59,261 nucleotides of DNA, from NCBI RefSeq assembly GCF_964246085.1, contig NZ_CAXTPD010000018.1. One strand, given 5' to 3'. The notes under the pieces were generated by a model. That model was not told the origin of the DNA and searched no databases. It was given only the letters and a program-made list of their open reading frames with translations. Shown here one piece after another: positions 36,001-48,000 of this stretch. The position numbers and the translations under genes were made by a program. How positions within the stretch are numbered: the stretch's first letter is position 1; the number at the start of each line of letters is the position of its first letter. This DNA is from Brotaphodocola sp003480315 (GTDB lineage: Bacteria; Bacillota; Clostridia; Lachnospirales; Lachnospiraceae).

Positions 36001-39000
36001 TGGAGCCGGTGTGGTTGTAGTAACCGATTCCCACCGTGCATGGGCAGAAGCCGGAAAGAATGCTGTTCTGGATGCCCTTGGAAAAACTCCGGTAAACGGA
36101 AACTTCGGTTCCATGAATGTATCGGATGTGACGATCGTTACACCGGGCACGAACGGAAACGATGTAAAGACAAGCTATAAAAAAGGAAGCCGCGGAACCA
36201 TGACCATCAACGGCGTGGTGATCGGCGCATTCAATACCTCTTCCATTCATATTCTGGCTGTGACAGCAGCCGGAGGTTCCGGGGCAGGCGTTGGCGCAGC
36301 TACTGCTACCGTAGTGGAACAGGCAAAGGTACAGGCAATCATCAATTCCGGAGCAAAAATCAACCGGACAGCAGCAAGGCAGGGCGGAAGCGCTTCCGTT
36401 TCTGTGCTGGCTTCAAGTGACACCGTGGAGAGTGTCTCGGGTGGTTCGGCAGCGGCAGGCGGTACCGCAGGTGTCTCCGGTGCGGTGGTGGTTTATACCG
36501 GAATGAAGGAAACAACCGCGAAGATCGCAGACGGCGTGGAGCTCTATGCAGAAAACGGCCTTGCAGTATGGGCACGCTCAGAAAACCACATTTATGCCAA
36601 CGTGATCGGCGCGGCAGCAGGCGGAAGTGCCGGTGTCGGCGCAACCGTATCGGTCATCGTCCTTCAGGATGTGACTACAGCCGGTGTGGCCGGCAGCGTA
36701 ACGGCAGGCTCCATCACGGTAAAGGCAGAAGCTTATGAGAATCTGCAGCTTTCCGCAACTTCGGCTGCAGGAAGCGGAACGGTTGGCGTGGGCGCAGCAG
36801 TTGGAACCATCGTGTTTAAGGGAACAACTCTTGCGCAGGTTCGCCCGGGCGCAGCCCTGATTGCTACAAATGGAGATATTCTGATCTATGCCGGATCGGA
36901 AGAACGGGCCAATATGACTGTTCTGGGAGCAGGCGTGAGCGGAAGTGTGGGAGTCAGTGGTTCCTTCGCAGTGCTGGTCATGAATGTAACTACAAAGGCA
37001 CTGGTGGAAAGCAGCAGCGCTTCGAACAAAGGCAGCCTGAGTGCAGCCAACGGCAATGTAACGGTAAAGGCAGGAGATGTTACCGGTCTGACCTTAAATA
37101 CCGGAGGCGCGGCAGCAGGCGCAGCAGTTGGTGCCGGAGCAGCTATTGAGACAGCTGTTTACCGGAATACGGTGACAGCCCTGATAGGTAATTATAACAG
37201 TGTAACGGCAAGATCCATTCTGGTACAGGCATCTGCTGACCGGACCATCAAGGCAACCGCCATTATGGCCGGTGCAGGCGGAAGCGCGGCGGTAAACGGA
37301 AGTATTCTTGTTCTTTCGGTTGGTGCAATGCCGGTCGACCAGGATGCGGACAATGCCAATACCGGAAGCAGCGCAGGAGGTTCTTCCACAAATGCAAACA
37401 GGGAAGCATCCGCGCGCGGCGACGCAGCCCTGAAATACGGCTATGGCCAGACCGTAACAACGGAACAGGATAATTCCTATGTAACCGAAGTCAATGGAAC
37501 GCTGGCAGGTCTTTCAGGCCAAAACCAGAATCTCATCAGCGGTTACTTAAACAGCGCATCCGTGGAGGATAAAACCTTTGCGGGAATTGGCAATAACGGA
37601 AGCACCACTGCTACGGCGGGGGATGTTACCGTGAAAGCTACGGAAAAAACGACGCTGGATTCCACGGCAGGTGCGGCAAGTGCAGGCGGAAGCGCATCCG
37701 GCGGCATCTCCTTAAATCTTGTGATCTTAAACGGAACAGCCGAGGCACGGCTTGGCGGAAATGTACAGGCCGGTGCAGGAAACGTCCGCGTGATCGCAGA
37801 AAACATCCTGAATGTGGATAACATGATGGCCATTGGCGGTGGAGCAGCAGGCTCTGCATCCATGGCGGGAACCATCACGATCCTGAAGGTAGGAGAGCAG
37901 GCGAAAGCTTATATTGCTCCGAGCGCAGTGGTTGCGGCAGGCGGCAATGTGATCATTCTTGCGGACAGCAGCCAGAAGATCCTGGTGGTCAACGGCAGCG
38001 TCAGCGGCGCAGGGGCAGCAAGCCTTGGCGTGGCAACCAATGTGCTTAAGATCGCCAACAAGACCCAGGCCTATATTGGTGACGGCGCACAGGTGACAGC
38101 AAACGCAAACGGCAGCGCTGAGGCGGGAGCAGATGGAAGCATCAGCTCTTCCGTGAAAGACGGGTACAGCAAGAACTTAAACGGCTCCGCTTCTACAGCG
38201 GACATGGATTATGTATCCTCCTCAGCCGGAAGCTCCGGCATGACCGGTGTTCTGGTCAATGCGAAATCCGCACAGCAGATCCGCACCTGGGTCATCAGCG
38301 GAAGCACAGCCGGTTCTGTGGCAGCGGCAGGCTCCGTCAATGTTGTGATCTTTGAGAGCAGCACGGAAGCATGGATCGGCAAAAAAGCGGTTGTCATAGC
38401 TGGAAACAAGGGAGATATCCGGGTAATCGCTACTGACAGCACAGCACTTCAGACCGTAACCGGAAACGTAACGGCCAGCGGGGCAGTGAGTGCGGGACTT
38501 GCAAGCGATACCATTACCTTTAGCAAGTTTACAAGAGCTTATGTGGGAGCTGGCGCATCCTTAAGCAGCGGACGAAACATTGTGATCCGCGCAAACAGTG
38601 ACGAGACGTATCTGACGGCAGTTGTCAGCGCCGGTGCTGCTGCAGGCGCGGCAGCAGGAGCTGTAAATGGTGCAGTCTCCACTATGGTGATCAAAAACCA
38701 GACCCTGGCAGAAGTCATGTCGAACAGTAAACTGACTGCGGACGGCAGCATTGCAGTCTGGTCAGAAGACAGCCAGACTCTGTATGTGATCGCAGGAGCA
38801 GCCGGTGCAGCCATTAGCTTCACACCTGGCGCAAGCGTCAGCGGAGCAGCCGGAGTGGCTGTGGTACGGGCAGAGAATATTGTGCGTGCCCAGGTTCAAA
38901 AACTGGCTGAACTCACCGCTTATGGCAATGCGGGCATCAGCTTTTATACAGGCACATTGGATGGCAGCAATGGAAACCGCAGACGGAAACGCCAGATGCA

Positions 39001-42000
39001 GGAGCAGTCTGGTGTCCTGATCGGAGCATTTAACCAGAACCTGCTGGTAACAACAGCGGCGTCTGCATCCGTGGGAACCGGACTTTCCGGTTCAGCGGCT
39101 ACGGTAACCGTGATCGCGAAAAACAGCGTGCAGGCGAAGGTGGAAAGCGGCGCAAAGATCAACCAGAATAACCGCGAACATGTAACGAAGCAGTCTAAAG
39201 TGAAAGTGATCGCCATGGACGCGACGGAGGCAGACGCGGCGGCGGGCGGCGCAGCCATCGGAATCGCCGGTGCCGCAGGTACCGTTGTTGTTCTGCATCT
39301 TACCAAGACGGTGGAGGCGGTTCTGGAAGGAACCATCTATGCACCGGGCGGCGTGGAAGTGAATGCAGTCAGTGACAATAACGTATTCCTGGCAACCGTC
39401 AGTGCCAGCGCAGCTCTTGCAGGAGGCGCAGGCAGCGCATCGGTCCTGTATATTCAGAACATGGTACACAGTGCACTGGGCGGAAGCATTGAGGCCCGGG
39501 GAGCAGAGGTCCTGGTACAGGCACAAAACCGCCAGTATGTGGATGTTGGTGCGGCATCCCTTGCAGGCGGCATAAGCGCAGCAGGCGGCAGCGGGGCCAG
39601 CATCATCTTTAAGAGCAAGACAACCGCAGAACTGTTAAGCCAGACAACTGTAACCGCAGCAGACCTGACAGTAACTGCACAGTCGGAAGAAACCATCACC
39701 GGTGCAGTGGCAGCAGCGGCAGGCGGCAGCGGTGCAGGCGCAGGTTCTCTGTTAGTCATTGTGGCAAATGCAGAGACAAAGGCCCTGACCGGAAGCAGCT
39801 GTACCATCAGCCTGACCGGCAATCTGACAGTTCAGGCGAAAGATCTGGTTACCATCAGCATGACTGCAGGCAGTGCGGCAGCAGGCGGCAAGGCAGCAGG
39901 CGGCGCAGTGGCAGTCCTGATCTTTAAGAACACGGTTCTGGCAGAGATTGGCGGCAGCAATACCATTCAAGCGGCAGGCCTTACCCTGACGGCAGAGTCT
40001 GCCAGAAAGATCAAGTCTTATGTTGTGGCCGGAAGTGCCGGAGGCGGTGCGGTCAGCGGAAGTGTCCTGGTGCTCCTGGTTGGAAGCAAAACCAGCACAG
40101 ACGCAGATACTGCACTGAAAAACGGCAATACCAATACCGCTTCGGCAGCACAGGGGCAGGTAAATGCAGCCCTGAAACGTTCCGGTGAAGCTGGAAACAG
40201 CGTCCCGAGCGTGGATGTAAAAGGATACTTCGCATCCGCGGCAGCAGATACCACCACAGCACGGATCGGCTCCGGAACCACGATCATCCTGACCGGTAAT
40301 GCATTCATAAGAGCAAAAGAAACAACAGATCTCACTGCAGTATCCGGTGCGGTGGCAGCAGGCGGTGTGGGAGCAGGCGGTTCGGTTGCGGTAATCATCC
40401 TAAACGGAACCACTCAGGCAGAAATTCAGGGTACGATCCGGGCAGCAGACACCGTGAGCATCAGCGCAGAGAATACCATCAATGGCAGCAGCATTCAGGC
40501 AAAGGTCGGAACGGCAGGTCTGATCGGCGCACTGGGCGCATCGGTTGCCTATGTGGATGTAACCGGAATCACCGGCGTTCTGATCGGAAGCGGCGCATCC
40601 ATAACCAGCGGAAGGAATACTACGGTAAGAGCGGATTTAACGGTTAAGGCAAGTCCGGTAACCAGCGGAGCAAGCGTTGGCTGGGCAGCAGTCGGCCTCG
40701 CAGCCTCCCGTCTGTGCGTCAGCGGAACCACCAGTATCCTGTCTGTACAGGGAAGCAGCCTGACGGCAGAAAATGGTAATATCAGCCTGACGGCACTGCA
40801 GACCATTACCTCCAATCCGGAAACCACCGGCGCAAGCGGCGGTTACGCGGTATCCGGAGCAGCAGCCCTGGCTTTTGTGGATATCACAGGTACGGTCAAG
40901 GCAGAAAGCTATGCAATAGTAACAGCGAAAAACGGTTCCTTCGATCTTCTGGCCCAGCTGATCCTGAATGCGAAGACGAAGGCCAGCGGTACCGCAGCTG
41001 CAGTTGGCGGCGGTATCGGAGGAGCAGTTGCGAAGCTTAACGTGGAACCGACGGTTCTGTCAGCAGTACGCGGAGGAACCATTACCGCAAAGAAGCTGAG
41101 TGTAAAAGCCCTCTATAATGCAAAGAATGACAGCAATTACTCTTCTACTGGATCTGTAAGTGCAGAGGCTCTTGCAGGTGCGGCAGGACTGATGGCAGGC
41201 GTGAGCGGTGCTCTGGCAGACCTTACCTTAAGCGGAAGCAGCACGGCTCTGGTGGAAAACGCCGTTCTGGATCTGACCGGCAATGCCGAGATCACGGCAA
41301 AGACCGGCGGCAGTGTAAGCGGGACCGTCAAGGGTATTTCCGTATCCGGTATTGCGGCTGTGGGTGGTGTGAAGGTAAACATCAGCAACACCTTTACCAC
41401 TATTGCGGCACTTCGGAGCGCTACCGTGAACCAGGTACAGAATCTTCTGATTCATGCAGGCTATGACGCAGCGGTATCCGGAAAGGCAGAAGGTACTTCC
41501 GGCGGATTCGCAGTGGGTGCCGGCGCCCAGGACGTGGAGATTACCGAGAATATCACGACCACAGCTGAGGCAGCAGGAAGCAAGGCTGCGTCATCGGAAA
41601 CCTTTGCCGTAACTGCCCAGGATACCCATAAGATTTCAGCCAAAGCAACAGGCTGGAGCCTTGCAGGGGGAGCCTCCGGTGGCCTGACGAACATTAAGGT
41701 GACCATCACCAACACGACGACCGCAGGTGTGGATCAGAGCATTGTAACGGCAAAGAACATTCTGGTACAGAGTTCTACCTCTATTCAGAAAGATTCCACG
41801 GCAACGGCTTCTGCCGGAGCAGTGGGCGGATCTGCCAACAGTGTTTCCGATGAGACTACGGTTACCAATACCACGGTTACAGTGATCGGAAGCACGGGAA
41901 GCACGGCTGGAAACACCAGCCTGACAGCCCGGGAAGATGTGATGTTCGTGGCTGAGACAGACAACCACTTCGATGGTTATGCTACTGCAGTGGCAGGAGC

Positions 42001-45000
42001 AATCCTGGCCAAGGGCAAGGCAACCGCAAAGCAGACGGTGAAGAATACGGTGAAGGTTACCATTTATCCGGCCATCATCCGGGCTAACAGCCACGATGTG
42101 ACCATCAGCGTTCTGGCAAAGGATACCACAAACCAGCTAAAGGCCATGGGCGGTGCCGGAGGCGTTGCCGCAGGAAGCAGCGTGGAAGCAGCTTCTGATA
42201 TGACGGTAACAGCTCTTGTGGAGTTCTTAAACGGAACAGGCAGCAATCATGCAGTGGTAAGCGCACCGGGAAGAGATATCCTGGTGAACACCAGAACCGA
42301 TACGACAGCAAAAGTGTTTGGACAGATCAAATTTACGGTAGACGGCTTAAGCTTCCTCTCCACCGATGTGAAGAATAAGATGAACATCGCATCGACGGTG
42401 AACCTTGGAGCGTACGCAGAGCTGTCCGCAGGAAATGATCTCTCCATTGCGGCTCTCATCGGTTCCATCTATGCGCTGGCCAGTGCATATTCCGAGACCG
42501 GCTCCATCATCAATACCCAGTCCCGGCCGACGGCAGAGGTGAACGTCACTGCAAAGGCCTGGATCCGGGGAGCGGAAAATGCAAAGCTTTCCGCTGCAAA
42601 TCTGTTAAGCCTTGTGGCAGCAACGGCAGAAAACAACAATATTTACACCAAAGCCTACAGCTATGGTTTTACCGCAGGCGGAACCGGTTCTGTGGTTTCC
42701 AAAGCAGTCAACAACACAAAGCTGTATGGCCAGATTGATATTCTGGGTGATCAGTCCGAGCTGCATGGCAAAGATATTTACGTCAGTGCTTCCGCACCGC
42801 GCGAGAGCGAAGTGCAGTACCGGAAGGAAGCGAAGTACCGTGCAGAGACTGTGACAGAATTCGTGAAGCAGACGGTGGAGCGTATTACCACGACGATTGA
42901 AAAGGTTGCGGAGAAAGTCATCAAATGGCTTCCGTGGCCCTTCAACAAGATCGTCAAGTGGATTACCAAGACTGTGGTCAGGGTAATCCGGTGGACGGAA
43001 GAAATCCTGGTGGAGAAGGTCCTGCAGAGTAAGACAGAGGCGAAGGAAGAGGGCAGCTATACCTCCTCCAACAACGTGATCTTAAACGGTGACATCTACT
43101 ACGGAAACAACGCGCCGGTGAGCATTATCATCGACGAAAACGGACAGATCACCAATCCGGATGTGACATGGCATGTGGAAGATGGAAAAATCGTGATCGA
43201 TTCCTTTGTATCTAAAACAAGCGGAAGCTTAAAGCTTGAGGCGCTTCTTGGTGAGATAAAGGGCAATGTGACCGTACACAATAACAATGTGATCACGGAT
43301 TTAAGCATCATCAACAGATCCTTGATGCATCTGGTTGTGAAGGATCTGGATCTGTACGCGGAATCGGATCCGGAGAAGAGTGCTTATACGCTTCTGTGTA
43401 ATGATTACAGCCGCTTTAATATGACGGATGTGGTGGACAGCACAGGACAGCCGGTCATCAATATTGCATCCAACTGCGGAGCAGATATTACACTGGATGG
43501 AATGATTTCCTACTACACGGCAATCCTGAACATCATCTTCAATGGAGATCGCGGAAATGTTTACCTTGGAAAGAATGGAAAGCTGGAGGTATCAGAGCTG
43601 CATATTAAAAATGCAGCTTCGGCAGGAAGCAGGGACCGGTATTTCCGGGCAGAACTGTATGCGACGGAAGATGAGAACGGAACTCTGAAACAGCCTCAGC
43701 TCACCATTGAGGCTCTGGAAGATATCTTTGCGGAAATCGGCCTGGTGCGTTATCTGGAGATCCAGGGAACAGATGCGGCATCAGCCCGGGCAGCTGCAGA
43801 TGCGAAGGCTGCACAGGCTGTGAATGTAAACCGTGCACTGCTCAGCAGCATCAGCGGAAAGAACATCCGCCTGAAGCTGGATTCTCCGAAGCTTCTGGTC
43901 GGTGTGATCGTTACAGATAAGGAAAACTTTCAGTATACCTACACCCAGACCAAAACAGAGAAAACCGCACTGGATATTGTGGCCAGCGCAGTGAAGGATA
44001 AGACAAAGTATGAGGGAGTCCTGTACAGCCGGACGGAATTTCATAATGCTACCGGAAACTGGGAGACCCGCTACTATACCGATGAGGCATGCACAAATCA
44101 GTACGTGATAGCAGACGGTAGCCATGTGGAAACGGAGTATGATACGACTGGTTTCGGGTATTACCTCAAAGAGCAAAATGAGGATGGAACCTGGAAGTAT
44201 ACCGGACTGGATCAGGCACCGGAATATGTTCTTGATGCAGATGGAGCGTATACGAATGAAGCCTGGATCGTGGTTGGCGGTAACAAACAAAAGGTTACCG
44301 TGGATGAGACCGTCACCTTTATCCAGTATCTGAAGCCGGACGGACAAGGGGGTTACACCACCGAGACGGAGCGTACCTTCTGGATTGTTTCAGATCAGAT
44401 CAGGTATGAGTACCATCCGGGATCATCCCAGAGCTTTGACAGCATTCATTATAATGAAACAACAAAAAAATATGAGGTGATCAAGGATGGCATCATCCTG
44501 GCATCCTACGATTCTCTGTATTACGATGCGGCGGATGGAACCTATTACGGAGTGGTGGAAACGGAGGAAGAAGTGCAGCGGACAGAGTCTGCCGATAAGC
44601 GCAACACTCTGCTTTTCACCTATGACAAAGAGGGGGCTTATCAGACTGGCGACCTGACGGTGGATGAGAATCTTCAGATTTTGATGCCGGGCGGAACTCT
44701 TGTCCTGGGAGGAACGATCCAGGCAGGAAATACCGCAGATATTCAGGCAGATACCGTAATCCGGAAGGACGGAGAGCGGACGGATGTGAAGGCAGACAGG
44801 ATTCTGATCCAGACCAGTCATGGATTTGGAACGGAAAGCAGCCGGATCCGCGTGGAAGCCGGAAATGGCGGATTTTCAACCACTGTGGTAAATCAGGGTG
44901 CAGTGTATGTGCAGGCGAAGGGCGATTTCCGGATCGGAAGCATTGCTTCGGAAAAGGAAGTGGGTCTGAAGACGGAAGGCGCGGTTCTTGCACTGACCGG

Positions 45001-48000
45001 AACAGAGACCAATATCCGTGCGGAAGCATTGAATATTGCTGCCGGCGGAAACGTCGGAAGCACAGAAGCGGCACTCCGGACTGATATTTCCGGCAATCTT
45101 GATATTACTGCAGAGGACACCATCTGGCTGAGCCAGTGCGGCGAGGCGAAGGTGAAGAACATGACTGCAAAGAATGGTAATGTTCATCTGACTGCCGGAA
45201 GTATCCGGAATACAGCGGCAGGAAATGCTGCGGCCATTACGGCAAAAGATATTCTTCTGAAGGCAGAAAACGGAGATATCGGCAGTGAATCCAGAATGCT
45301 GACCTTAAACCAGAGCGGTGTGCTCAGTGGATCTGCAGCAGGCAGCATGTATCTGGAAAACATTTCCGGAGATATGAAATTCGGCAGCTTAAACACAGCA
45401 GACCGGAGCTGGCTGAAGGCGAAGGGCAGCATTACCGGAACCGATCCGGCTAAAGCGGCTCTGACAGCAGACCAGACAAAGCTTACCAGTACCGAAGGCA
45501 ATATCGGTACGGCAGACAGTCCGCTGCTCATAAAGGTAGACAGCCTGAAGGCTGAGGCAGCAAATGGCAGCATCTGGCTGGATGCCACCAGATCCGGCAG
45601 GGCACTGGAAGTAACCGGTGTAACTGCAAAGAATGAAGCAGTTCTGAAAGCTGAAAGCTTTGTAAGCAGCACGGAGGGCAGCGCGCCAGATGTGACAGCA
45701 GATCATATCCGGCTGACAGCCACAGAGGGCAGCATCGGAAGTGTGGAGAATGCCATGAAGGTGAAGGGAACTTCCCTGCAGGCAGAGGCAGCATCAGAAA
45801 TCTGTCTTACCGTGCCGGAGGGCGGCATACGGGCAGAACGTCTGGAGGCACCGGATCATATCAGCCTGAATGTGGCAGGAACTCTGACAGCGGGCAGCCG
45901 TGCAGACGGAAGTGCCAATATTCAGACGAAGTCACTGGAAATCACGGCAGATCAGATCGGTGAGAAATCACAGAATCTGACGACAGAGGGAGTCGCTGCA
46001 GAAGCAGGAAGCAAGCCTGAGCTGATGCTGAATGCGAAGGCCGCGCATGGTGTTTATATCCGGGACAACAGCAATATCCTGAAACTGAAGACCGTTTCTT
46101 CCGATCACAATGATGTCATGATCCGGACATCCGGAGCGCTGTTAAACGATCTGGAGGATGAGGCTGCAGACGCGAATGTGACTGCGAAGAATATCATCCT
46201 GGAGGCAGAAAGTGCCGGAACCGGTGAGAAGGCTCTGACCACGAACCTGGTGGAAGAAGAAACATTGCCGGCGGATCAGAATTCTTTAACCGTACAAACC
46301 GATGGCGCTATGAATATCCACGATATCGGAACCGAAGGAACAGCAGGCGTGAAGGCTGAGAGTAAGCGAGAATGCGTATCGGTGAAAGCCGACCGCAATT
46401 TGGCGATCACCGGGGCGAAGGGAACGGATGTGGTTCTGGAAGCAGCCGGAAGCCTGACGGCTGAGGAACTCAAGGCCACCGGTAAAGTCAGCGCGATGGC
46501 TGAAAATGATATCCGTATCACCAATAATACCGGAGCAGCCTTTAAAGATCTGGTATCCAGAAAGGGCGGCATCGATCTTGTAATAAACGGCAATATCAGT
46601 ATTGATCATCTTGCAGCACCTGGACTGGTGAACATGACATCCACCGGACAGATCCAGGCAGCAGCAGAAGGCACGCTGAAGTTAGGCGGCCTGAAAGCAG
46701 ATGAACGGATCAAGCTGACAGCTTCCGGAGATATTGTAAACGGTATTTCGGATCAGGAAGACAGCGTGAATGTATCAGCGGAGGAGATTTCACTCCGGGC
46801 AGATGGCAATATCGGCGCGAAGGACAAGGCACTTCTGACTGAGACAAAGAACGCAGCGCTTGAGGCAGAAAACATTTACTTAAAGAATAAGGGAAACCTG
46901 AATCTGAGTAAGGCAGAGGCAGCAGCAGCTATGGAACTGGAAGTATCCGGAAACCTGACATCTGCTGGAACAACTGTGAAAGCAGATCGCCTGTCTGTAA
47001 ATGCAGACAACGCAGACTTAAAGACCCGCGTGAATGAGATGACCGGAGCGGTATCCGGAAATCTGGTTCTGGAAAATGAAGGCAGCCTCAGTGTGAAAGA
47101 CCGCCTGCAGGCTGGCGATACCGTGGAAATCCGCACAGCCGGCGGCACCCTGGATGTCAGCGGAAGCTTGGAAGCAAAGAATACGAAGCTTTCCGGCGCG
47201 GATCAGGTAAGGGTACGTGTAACAGACCAGATCGGTAATCTGGATGTGGCAACCTCGGAGAGCGAAACTTCCGGTATTTCTCTGGATATGGAAAGCTCTT
47301 CTGAGCAGCAGCAGTTTACGTTAGCTACTCCGGGCAGCGTGAAGCTGACCACTGCCATGGAGGATGAGCAGATTGATCTGTTTGGAAACCGTGTGAAGAT
47401 CGCAGGCGGCGCAAACAATGCGCTCTTACGGTTCAGCCGGATGCCGGGCAGCCTGTTTGTTCTGGTACCGGGCGGAAATAACCGGATTCATGTAGTAACC
47501 ACTATGGCAGAGACCATGATCCGGACAGGAACAGGCAATGATACCTTTATTCTGGGCGGAGCGGTAGAGGATGAAGAAGACATGGAGTACACCTTCGATT
47601 ACTCCGGAAGAAATGGCGGAGAGGCCCAGAGTGGCATGATGGGAGCAGGAAATCAGCATAAGCTGGATATTTCCACCGAGGGCGGAGAGAATACCTGGCA
47701 TCTGTGGATGAGCGGCGCACCGTTCTACCTGGAAGGAGGAACCGGCCATGATACCTTCATCCGTTATACCTTCAACATCACCGATCAGAACGGAAACACC
47801 AGAACCTTTGCAACCACCCATTACAACATTTCAAGTAAGGGCGGAAGCATCACAAAGATCGGATTCCCGTCATCGGGCGGCAACAGACGTCCTGTTGTGA
47901 GCGGAAGTCAGGGAACCTGGATCCTGACGGAGGCAGGAACCTGGCAGTTTGAAAAACAGACCGGCGGACGCCAGACCGGATGGATGTTCCGGGGAGGAAG

